Below, one piece after another: positions 8,084-12,621 of a stretch of DNA of 12,621 nt. The stretch is from JBKCHH01 sp046302855. Its GTDB lineage: Bacteria > Pseudomonadota > Alphaproteobacteria > Rickettsiales > UBA8987. Where the stretch lies: NCBI GenBank assembly GCA_046302855.1, contig JBKCHH010000039.1:1-12621 (forward strand), given 5' to 3'. A program made the translations under genes and the position numbers. Position 1 is the first letter of the stretch, and every line of letters starts with the position of its first letter. The notes below the pieces were generated by a model that worked only from the letters and a program-made list of their open reading frames with translations, made no database searches and was not told the origin of the DNA.

Positions 8084-9256
8084 CTATCCAATAATACTAT
8101 TTCTATAAAAGTTCTTAATGGAATTTAGGTGATTCATAAGGGTAATATCATCTTCTTTTTCTATTAGTTTTTTAAAGTAGATTACCTCATTTACATAGGC
8201 ACCTAGGTCAATTTTTAGAAAATCATTACATTCATCATATAGGGTTAGGTTTTTGGTCATGGAAATGAGCCCAGCTCCAATGGCGTATTTTATAATATCC
8301 TCATCAATTAAATTTACTAAACCGCAAGAAATGGCAATGGGGATTAAGTATCTGTTTTGAGCCGCACACAATATTGGGCTATAATTTTCATCCACCACTA
8401 TTTTTTTGCGTAGATTTATTGCCCCGTCAAAATCTTGCTGAGAGAGCTTTTCTAAGAACAGGTCTATGGCAGTAATGATGTTTTCTTTATTGTATAGGAA
8501 TATATCCGTCCACATCTTAGCATCGCTACCGGCAACCCTTACAAAGTCTTTAAAGAAATACAAATTTATATCGCCAAGTTCAGCCTTCTTTTTCATTAAA
8601 AAAGATACAAAGCTACTGCAAACCAGTTGCACAATGTGGGATACTTTGGCGTAGATTTCATCATGTTTGCCAGCTTCCATATGGATAACATCGCTACCTA
8701 TTGCCCCCCACAGGCTGGCAATTTTTTCTACTGAAGCAGAGTTGGTTTCACTACTATGGGTTATAATTAGCCTTTTGTTTTTAAACAAAGAATCAAAGCC
8801 CGCCAAGGGGCCAGAATTTTCAGTGCCAGCAATAGGGTGGGTTGGAACGAAATATTTTTTAAGGTAAGATTTTTTGTTTAAATCATAGATTTTATAGATT
8901 TCTTCTAGCGGGTTTTGCTTTACAGAGCCTACATCGGTTACAATGGTGTTAGCGGTAATATTTTCTATAATTTTTTCGCATATATAATAATAGGCAGAAA
9001 GGGGCGTGCAGAAAAAAATTACATCAAACTGTTTTAGGGATTCATCAAAACTATTATAGACGGCATCGCCAATATTATTTTCAATTGCCAGTTCACTATT
9101 TTTTAGGTTAGAATCATAGATGTAAATAGTTTCCGCCAGATTATTTTTTCTAATGGCAAGTGCAAGGGAAGAGCCAATTAGCCCAATACCAATTATCAGT
9201 ATATTCTTTAATTTGGCAGGGGGTTTTAGTGATTTATTAGATGGCATATTTAACAT
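8084..9256 (-). CDS. tyrA: Prephenate/arogenate dehydrogenase (TyrA family) with long C-terminus
   Basis: This is a 390-residue cytoplasmic NAD(P)-dependent oxidoreductase of tyrosine synthesis, converting prephenate to 4-hydroxyphenylpyruvate or arogenate to tyrosine. The Rossmann fold starts at residue 18 with IIGIGLIGSS (GxGxxG at 23-28). Other family marks are VIFFCTP, VTDVGSVK, THPIAGTENSGP (His140, in the position of the catalytic His), KHDEIYAKVSH (His207), and RVAGSDAKMWTDIF (Arg240, expected to bind substrate). Family members usually have about 290-310 residues. Here about 90 extra residues follow residue 285, and they look like a diverged second copy of the helical dimerisation region. 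Substrate preference (prephenate or arogenate) cannot be told from the sequence. ATGs at 9256 and 9247 are both possible starts, and neither has a clear Shine-Dalgarno. It converges with the L,D-transpeptidase gene and stands alone on its strand. Confidence 0.88.
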   Translation of the reverse strand: MLNMPSNKSLKPPAKLKNILIIGIGLIGSSLALAIRKNNLAETIYIYDSNLKNSELAIENNIGDAVYNSFDESLKQFDVIFFCTPLSAYYYICEKIIENITANTIVTDVGSVKQNPLEEIYKIYDLNKKSYLKKYFVPTHPIAGTENSGPLAGFDSLFKNKRLIITHSSETNSASVEKIASLWGAIGSDVIHMEAGKHDEIYAKVSHIVQLVCSSFVSFLMKKKAELGDINLYFFKDFVRVAGSDAKMWTDIFLYNKENIITAIDLFLEKLSQQDFDGAINLRKKIVVDENYSPILCAAQNRYLIPIAISCGLVNLIDEDIIKYAIGAGLISMTKNLTLYDECNDFLKIDLGAYVNEVIYFKKLIEKEDDITLMNHLNSIKNFYRNSIIG

Positions 9257-9268
9257 TTAAAACAATAC

Positions 9269-9296
9269 TTATTAGCAAAAACTAGAAAATTGTAAA
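9269..9296 (-). promoter_or_regulatory. Possible promoter of tyrA
   Basis: Read on the minus strand, TTTACA (9296 to 9291) and TAATAA (9274 to 9269) are spaced 16 bp apart, and a TG precedes the -10 by one base. The predicted start near 9262 leaves only a few bases before the ATG at 9256, or about 15 before the ATG at 9247. This would explain the lack of a Shine-Dalgarno and slightly favours the second ATG. Tentative. Confidence 0.3.
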
Positions 9297-9314
9297 GAAT
9301 AGTATTTTTTGGTT

Positions 9315-9344
9315 ATGGATTGGTTTGCCTTGTGTTCTGGATAG
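9315..9344 (+). CDS. Possible 9-codon leader peptide
   Basis: A tiny frame ATG...TAG encodes MDWFALCSG. Its stop codon overlaps the first base of a hairpin (9344-9375) that would compete with the terminator just downstream. Position is the only argument for it. It is not strongly enriched in one amino acid as classical attenuation peptides are, and no good Shine-Dalgarno precedes it. Confidence 0.15.
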   Translation: MDWFALCSG

Positions 9345-9362
9345 TGAGGTATGGCGACAATC

Positions 9363-9391
9363 AAGCCACCCTCACAGGTGGCTTTTTTTTT
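9363..9391 (+). terminator. Strong intrinsic terminator upstream of the D,D-carboxypeptidase gene
   Basis: A perfect 8-bp stem, AAGCCACC (9363-9370) with GGTGGCTT (9377-9384), encloses the loop CTCACA and runs into nine T (9383-9391). It acts only on the plus strand. No plus-strand gene ends here: the upstream neighbour is on the minus strand and the next plus gene starts about 100 bp further on. It must therefore end a short leader or small RNA. An alternative hairpin, GTGAGG (9344-9349) with CCTCAC (9370-9375), supported inside by TGGC (9352-9355) with GCCA (9365-9368), uses the left arm and loop of the terminator and would prevent it from forming. Confidence 0.85.
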
Positions 9392-9492
9392 ACTCTCCCC
9401 CAAAAAAATCTTCAAAAAATAAAAATACTTAGTGAAAATAAGTTTTTTTGCCTTACTAACAATTCTATACAAAACAAAAACAGGTCTAGTTT

Positions 9493-10614
9493 ATGTTCAA
9501 AAAAATTCTTCTCACTCTTCTATTAATACTAATTCCAGCTATTTCCAACGCAGAAATTACCACAAAGGCACAGTATGCCTATATGATAGACTATGATACT
9601 GGCTCAGTTCTATTCGAAAAAAATGCTCATGAGAAAATGATTCCCGCCTCCATGACCAAATTAATGACCGCCACAATAGTTTTCGATTCCCTAAAAAAAG
9701 GGCTAATTACTAATGATACGGAATACAAGGTTTCTGCCAATGCCTGGAAGAAAAAAGGTTCCAGAATGTTTGTAAAATATAATAGCTCAGTAAAAGTTGA
9801 AGACTTAATTAGGGGCGTAATTGTTCAATCTGGCAACGATGCCTGCGTGGTGCTAGCTGAAGGCATAGCTGGTAGCGAAGAGGGTTTTGTAGAAAGAATG
9901 AACGAAATGGGCAAAAAGCTAGGTCTTGAAAACACGCACTTTTTAAACTCAAATGGCTTGCCAGACTTGGGGCATCATTCCACTACCAGAGATTTGGCGT
10001 TAATAGCCAAAAATATTATTAAAAACTTCCCTGAATATTATAATTTATATTCAATGAAGAGCTTTTATTATAATAAAATCCGCCAATATAACCGCAATAA
10101 ACTGCTTGGAAAATTTGGCGTAGATGGCATGAAAACGGGCTTTACCGATGAATCTGGCTACGGCGTTGTTCTTTCTGCCAAAAAAGATGATAGGCGGGTT
10201 ATTTTAGTTATTAATGGGCTTGCAAGTGTGGATGCTAGAACAAAAGAGGGGCAAAAATTAATTCTATATGGGCTAAATAACTTCATTAACAAAAAGGTTT
10301 ATACAGCAAATTCTGTAGTAACTAAGGTGGATGTTGCTAAGGGTAAAGAGGCTCAGGTGAATTTAATAGTAAAAGAAGATGTTCTAGAAACCTTTTCTAG
10401 GGAAAAAATTGCCAGCTATAAGTTCAAAGCAAAGTATAAAACTCCTCTAATCGCACCAGTGGTGAGTGATACGCAAGTAGGCTCGTTTGAAATCTATGAT
10501 GGCGAAAAACTAATTAGAACCGTTGCCCTATATCCAGAAAAAAATATCGAGCGGATTTCTAAGTTTAGAGAATACTTAGGCAGGCCTTTAGCTTTTTTTA
10601 ACGGTAATATTTAG
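9493..10614 (+). CDS. dacA: D-alanyl-D-alanine carboxypeptidase (PBP5/6 family)
   Basis: This is a 373-residue serine-type penicillin-binding protein that trims the terminal D-Ala from peptidoglycan pentapeptides in the periplasm. Signal peptide residues 1-20 (MFKKILLTLLLILIPAISNA) are followed by the peptidase S11 domain with all three catalytic motifs: Ser53 in SMTKLM (SxxK), Ser113-Gly-Asn115 in QSGNDA (SxN), and Lys214-Thr-Gly in DGMKTGFTDESG. A PBP5-type C-terminal beta domain covers about 276-365. The usual C-terminal amphipathic membrane anchor is only weakly suggested by RISKFREYLGRPLAFF. An AGG 8 bp before the ATG serves as a weak Shine-Dalgarno. A possible -10 (TATACA, 9466-9471) lies just upstream without a good -35. 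Its product, tetrapeptide stems, is the donor used by L,D-transpeptidases such as the one encoded at 6279-7979. The gene is intact. Confidence 0.95.
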   Translation: MFKKILLTLLLILIPAISNAEITTKAQYAYMIDYDTGSVLFEKNAHEKMIPASMTKLMTATIVFDSLKKGLITNDTEYKVSANAWKKKGSRMFVKYNSSVKVEDLIRGVIVQSGNDACVVLAEGIAGSEEGFVERMNEMGKKLGLENTHFLNSNGLPDLGHHSTTRDLALIAKNIIKNFPEYYNLYSMKSFYYNKIRQYNRNKLLGKFGVDGMKTGFTDESGYGVVLSAKKDDRRVILVINGLASVDARTKEGQKLILYGLNNFINKKVYTANSVVTKVDVAKGKEAQVNLIVKEDVLETFSREKIASYKFKAKYKTPLIAPVVSDTQVGSFEIYDGEKLIRTVALYPEKNIERISKFREYLGRPLAFFNGNI

Positions 10615-10633
10615 TTTAATGCTGGTCCTCAGT

Positions 10634-10749
10634 CGTCATTGCGAGCGAGAGCTTTGCTCGAGCGTGGCAATCCAGTAAATAAAATTCAAAAAATATGGCT
10701 TATAAACTGGATTGCTTCGCCAAAAATTAAATTTTGGCTCGCAATGACG
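10634..10749. repeat. Long palindromic repeat (MITE-like), copy 1
   Basis: The ends are perfect inverted repeats: CGTCATTGCGAGC (10634-10646) and GCTCGCAATGACG (10737-10749). The inner boxes GGCAATCCAGT (10666-10676) and ACTGGATTGC (10705-10714) are also inverted. Each half is therefore GTCATTGCGAG, a small hairpin, then GCAATCCAG. The left half carries GAGC-TTT-GCTC, and the right half carries GCCAAAA with TTTTGGC. It lies between dacA and the rplM promoter and could also act as a terminator for dacA transcripts. I recall similar GTCATTGCGAG...GCAATCCA repeats from rickettsial and other genomes. Confidence 0.85.
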
Positions 10750-10831
10750 GTGAGAGCTAGTTTTAGCAACCTCCCTAGTGATTTTATCTATTTTTAGTAA
10801 ACACTCTCTTAATGCTTGTAAAGATTATCTG

Positions 10832-10860
10832 TTGACAAGTATTAGCTTTTTGATTATTTA
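10832..10860 (+). promoter_or_regulatory. Likely promoter of the rplM-rpsI operon
   Basis: A perfect -35 hexamer TTGACA (10832-10837) is followed after 17 bp by TATTTA (10855-10860), a weak -10. The predicted start near 10867 leaves about 16 bases before the rplM ATG at 10883. Confidence 0.5.
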
Positions 10861-10882
10861 CCCCTTCCTGAAATATTTTTAT

Positions 10883-11362
10883 ATGTACACAGAAGCTACT
10901 AAAACCTATACTGGCAAAATATCTGATATCCAAAGAAATTGGTATATTATAGATGCTGAAAACCTTGTTCTTGGAAGGCTAGCCTCGCATGTGGCTATGT
11001 TACTTCGTGGCAAGCATAAGCCAAACTATGTTCCATACTTAGATTACGGCGATAATGTAATTATCATAAATGCTGAAAAGGTGCATTTAACTGGCAAGAA
11101 ATTAACTGATAAGGTTTTCTACTGGCACACTGGCTATGTTGGTGGCGTAAAGTCTATAACTCCTAAAGAAACTCTAGCCTCTAGGTTTCCAGATAGGCTA
11201 ATTACAAGGGCAGTTGAAAGAATGATTACTAGAAGCCCACTTGGCAGGCAACAAATGCGTAAACTATTTGTTTATGCCGGCCCAACCCATCCGCACGAAG
11301 CACAGATGCCAAAAGTAATAGATTTTGGCTCTAAAAACAGAAAAAATAAAAAAACCGTTTAG
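10883..11362 (+). CDS. rplM: Large-subunit ribosomal protein L13
   Basis: This is a 159-residue protein from the ATG at 10883. Upstream in-frame codons exist back to 10778, but they overlap the promoter and encode a non-conserved hydrophobic stretch, so they are rejected. Family marks are NWYIIDAENLVLGRLASHVA near the N-terminus, LRGKHKPNYVPYLDYGDNV, HTGYVGGVKS, and ITRAVERMITRSPLGRQQMR followed by VYAGPTHPHEAQ. L13 binds 23S rRNA early in 50S assembly. It is the first gene of the conserved L13-S9 pair, with rpsI 11 bp downstream. The length is normal for alphaproteobacteria. Confidence 0.98.
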   Translation: MYTEATKTYTGKISDIQRNWYIIDAENLVLGRLASHVAMLLRGKHKPNYVPYLDYGDNVIIINAEKVHLTGKKLTDKVFYWHTGYVGGVKSITPKETLASRFPDRLITRAVERMITRSPLGRQQMRKLFVYAGPTHPHEAQMPKVIDFGSKNRKNKKTV

Positions 11363-11373
11363 TATAAAGTAAT

Positions 11374-11889
11374 ATGATAGAAAAAAACAAAGCAAAAAAA
11401 GTGCAATCTTTAGGCGACCTTACCTTTGAATCAATAGATCTGGTTTCATTTGAAAATAAGCCAGCTGAAGCAAAGGTTGAAAGGGTAGCAAAAATAGATT
11501 CATTGGGTAGAAGCTACGCCACTGGTAGAAGAAAAGAATCAATCGCTAGGGTGTGGATTAAAAGGGGAACTGGCAAAATTACCGTTAATGGTAAAGATGT
11601 TGCTGTTTATTTCAACCGCCCAACTTTAAGAATGATTATAAATCAGCCATTTGTTTCAACTGAAAGTTTAGATAAGTTCGATGTGGTTGCTACTACGGTT
11701 GGTGGTGGGTTATCTGGACAAGCAGGTGCAGTAAGGCACGGAATTTCAAGAGCTTTGGATTTATTTAACCCAGATTTGCATTCAACCTTACGCAAAGAAG
11801 GCTTCTTAACCCGTGATTCTAGGGTTGTAGAACGCAAAAAATACGGTCGCAGTAAGGCCAGAAAAAGATTCCAGTTCAGCAAAAGATAG
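11374..11889 (+). CDS. rpsI: Small-subunit ribosomal protein S9
   Basis: This is a 171-residue protein. The conserved core starts near residue 46 (RSYATGRRKESIARVWIKRG) and continues with GKITVNGKDVAVYF, TVGGGLSGQAGAVRHGISRA and the C-terminal signature KYGRSKARKRFQFSKR, whose basic tail reaches the ribosomal P site. The first roughly 45 residues are a Lys/Glu-rich extension, longer than in enteric S9 but common in alphaproteobacteria. It is co-transcribed with rplM. No intrinsic terminator is seen right after the stop, only a T-rich stretch and the repeat cluster, whose hairpins may end transcription. Confidence 0.98.
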   Translation: MIEKNKAKKVQSLGDLTFESIDLVSFENKPAEAKVERVAKIDSLGRSYATGRRKESIARVWIKRGTGKITVNGKDVAVYFNRPTLRMIINQPFVSTESLDKFDVVATTVGGGLSGQAGAVRHGISRALDLFNPDLHSTLRKEGFLTRDSRVVERKKYGRSKARKRFQFSKR

Positions 11890-11907
11890 ATTTTTTGGTT
11901 TTTTCCC

Positions 11908-11931
11908 TGTCATTGTCATTATCATTGTCAT
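11908..11931 (+). repeat. Hexamer tandem repeat
   Basis: There are four consecutive hexamers: TGTCAT, TGTCAT, TATCAT, TGTCAT. They run directly into the dispersed repeat box GTCATTGCGAG at 11927. The unit is the first part of that box, so this looks like a slippage expansion at the element's end. Confidence 0.8.
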
Positions 11932-12011
11932 TGCGAGCGGTGGCTTGGTGGCACAGTTTCTCAACCAGTCATTGCGAGCCAAATTTTTATTTTTGGGCGA
12001 AGCAAATCTGT
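11927..12011 (+). repeat. Two half-copies of the GTCATTGCGAG repeat, direct orientation
   Basis: GTCATTGCGAGC occurs at 11927-11938 and again at 11968-11979. The first is followed by unrelated sequence and ends near CAACCA, so it lacks the second box. The second continues with a CCAAA...TTTGG hairpin and GGCGAAGCAAATCTG, a slightly decayed form of the GGCGAAGCAATCCAG end of copy 1's right half (10705-10749, read in reverse). Confidence 0.75.
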
Positions 12012-12021
12012 TTATCATACA

Positions 12022-12179
12022 GTCATTGCGAGGAAGTCTCGCCGAAGCTTTAGCGTAGGCGGACGACAAAGCAATCCATAACAAAGGTTTTTCTTGGCAA
12101 CAATATCTTGAAATCCAAGCTCTACCTTGTTTATGGATTGCTTCTTCGCCCAAAATAAATTTTGGCTCATCGCAATGAC
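12022..12179. repeat. Long palindromic repeat (MITE-like), copy 2, composite
   Basis: The outer boxes are GTCATTGCGAG (12022-12032) and CGCAATGAC (12171-12179). The inner boxes GCAATCCAT (12071-12079) and ATGGATTGC (12133-12141) are inverted. The palindrome extends inward imperfectly (AACAAAGGT with ACCTTGTTT) to a central CTTGG...CCAAG hairpin. The left half holds a different insert, TCGCCGAAGC with GCGTAGGCGGAC, which itself looks like another repeat family. The right half has CCAAAATAAATTTTGG as in copy 1. Together with the half-copies this fills the gene-free stretch between rpsI and the next promoter. Confidence 0.82.
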
Positions 12180-12252
12180 CCCAATTTTTGAAGGATGTGT
12201 TAAAATTTGGTTAAAAGCCTAAAAAAATCTTATCTAAAATCAATATTTTCTA

Positions 12253-12281
12253 TTGACAACTATCCTTTTCTATGGTAAATT
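12253..12281 (+). promoter_or_regulatory. Strong candidate sigma-70 promoter
   Basis: TTGACA (12253-12258) and TAAATT (12276-12281) are spaced exactly 17 bp apart. The predicted start is near 12288, directly upstream of the hairpin-dense tract. A second possible extended -10 (TGTTAAAAT, 12198-12206) lies further upstream but has no -35. Confidence 0.6.
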
Positions 12282-12287
12282 GCGCTT

Positions 12288-12514
12288 GGTCCATCGTTAG
12301 TCTCTCTGAGACTCGCACCATGCCTAATGATTCGATCGCTTTCGCGAGGACAATTCTCCTCATCGAGCTACTATCAGTAGCTGGATTCTTTGCGGCTTTG
12401 CCGCACAACTTCATCCTATCGGCAGCGCTGCTGATAGGGGGGCAAGTTCTAGCCATCTGGCTAATTGCTTTAAAGTTTAGAGAGGAGCTCATAGCTTTAC
12501 AGTTTAGAAAGGGG
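12288..12514 (+). ncRNA. Candidate structured RNA: train of back-to-back hairpins
   Basis: Downstream of the promoter the GC content rises visibly and the sequence resolves into adjacent hairpins with tiny loops. They are AGTCTC-TCT-GAGACT (12299-12313); TCGAT (12332-12336) with ATCGA (12362-12366), enclosing TCGC-TTTC-GCGA and GAGGA-CAATTC-TCCTC; AGCTACT-ATC-AGTAGCT (12366-12382); TGCGGC-TTT-GCCGCA (12391-12405); a 10-bp stem CCTATCGGCA with TGCTGATAGG and loop GCGC (12415-12438); and GCAA..TAGCC-ATCT-GGCTA.TTGC (12442-12468). A possible closing stem pairs 12263-12272 with 12505-12514, but this would need transcription to start upstream of the TTGACA. I do not recognise an RNA family: RNase P, tmRNA, 6S and SRP RNA landmarks are absent. 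The competing view is a small membrane protein gene at 12320-12523. Confidence 0.4.
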
Positions 12515-12523
12515 CATAATTAA
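12320..12523 (+). CDS. Possible small two-helix membrane protein (alternative to the RNA call)
   Basis: An ATG at 12320 opens a 67-codon frame, MPNDSIAFARTILLIELLSV, continuing through a second hydrophobic segment (SAALLIGGQVLAIWLIAL) to a charged tail with a 9-residue repeat (ALKFREELI, ALQFRKGHN). The ATG at 12272 in the same frame lies inside the promoter and is unlikely. There is no Shine-Dalgarno before 12320. The codons (GGG, GAG, CTC, CTG) are unlike those of neighbouring genes, so if real it is probably acquired. Its membrane-protein-like composition keeps it open, but the dense hairpins on the same stretch make a coding origin doubtful. Confidence 0.25.
   Translation: MPNDSIAFARTILLIELLSVAGFFAALPHNFILSAALLIGGQVLAIWLIALKFREELIALQFRKGHN
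12467..12512 (+). repeat. Tandem duplication, 27-bp period
   Basis: GCTTTAAAGTTTAGAGAGG (12467-12485) recurs as GCTTTACAGTTTAGAAAGG (12494-12512), with 17 of 19 bases identical. A GAGCTC palindrome lies between them. Confidence 0.75.
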
Positions 12524-12604
12524 ATAAGTGTGGTGCTAAAAAAGTAGTATCAAGTAGGGTGGCAGTGGTTTATAGGGTGGAACTTATAAATAAATTATAA
12601 GATT

Positions 12605-12621
12605 ATGAAAAAAAACATGCG
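12605..12621 (+). CDS. Possible gene start cut by the window edge
   Basis: An ATG at 12605 begins M-K-K-N-M before the window ends. The preceding 80 bp (12524-12604) contain no open gene and are AT-rich just before the ATG. There is no convincing Shine-Dalgarno. Nothing can be said about its product. Confidence 0.2.

Noticed and set aside
9272..9526. Short frames on both strands across the tyrA-dacA gap
   Set aside because: They run through the intrinsic terminator (translated as GGFFF) and overlap the true gene starts; no family resemblance.
10778..10882. N-terminal extension of L13
   Set aside because: It overlaps the TTGACA promoter, encodes a non-conserved hydrophobic stretch, and L13 of normal length starts at 10883.
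11806..12153. Minus-strand 115-codon frame over rpsI's end and the repeats
   Set aside because: It is made of the antisense of rpsI plus palindromic repeats; the peptide (AYAKASARLPRND type) is the usual chance translation of such repeats.
11908..12179. CRISPR array
   Set aside because: Repeat boxes are in mixed orientation, irregularly spaced and parts of long palindromes; there are no regular spacers or cas genes.
12250..12492. Minus-strand 80-codon frame over the hairpin tract
   Set aside because: It mirrors the plus-strand frame through the hairpin symmetry, has no promoter or ribosome binding site, and no recognisable product.
12263..12514. Retron msr-msd with flanking a1/a2 repeats
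   Set aside because: A 10-bp closing stem (two G-U pairs) exists, but its left arm lies inside the promoter spacer and no reverse transcriptase is visible before the window ends.

Overview
The window is an AT-rich chromosomal segment that looks alphaproteobacterial. The strongest lineage signal is a complete homologue of the large TIM-barrel tail/host-specificity protein of alphaproteobacterial gene transfer agents (RcGTA gp15 type), followed by a DUF2793 protein. The L13-S9 ribosomal operon and dispersed palindromic repeats carrying the box GTCATTGCGAG fit a Rickettsiales- or Holosporales-like relative. An intact-looking tyrosine-pathway dehydrogenase argues against a maximally reduced Rickettsia genome. 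The taxonomic call is inference.

Layout from left to right. (1) The 3' part of a large hypothetical gene (1-1522, +). (2) tRNA-Arg(UCU) with encoded CCA (1656-1732, +). (3) On the minus strand, the gp15-like tail gene (6237 to 2578) followed 15 bp later by the DUF2793 gene (2562 to 1753), whose 3' end stops 20 bp from the tRNA. (4) Divergent from the tail gene across about 40 bp, a YcbB-type L,D-transpeptidase (6279-7979, +). (5) A convergent prephenate/arogenate dehydrogenase with an unusually long C-terminus (9256 to 8084, -). (6) A leader-like segment with a strong intrinsic terminator and a competing upstream hairpin (about 9315-9391, +), then a D,D-carboxypeptidase gene (9493-10614, +). 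(7) A large palindromic repeat (10634-10749), a promoter, and rplM-rpsI (10883-11889, +). (8) A gene-free repeat cluster (11908-12179). (9) A promoter followed by a locally GC-richer tract of back-to-back hairpins (about 12299-12514), which is either a structured RNA or a small two-helix membrane protein gene. (10) A possible gene start at the very right edge (12605).

Functional links. The L,D-transpeptidase and the D,D-carboxypeptidase both act on periplasmic peptidoglycan. D,D-carboxypeptidases make the tetrapeptides that L,D-transpeptidases use as acyl donors. The tail pair is the kind of gene transfer agent/prophage remnant that is often separated from its head genes in this bacterial group, and no head, integrase or lysis genes are visible here. 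The most unexplained parts are the hairpin train near the right end and the terminator/competing-hairpin leader before the carboxypeptidase gene.
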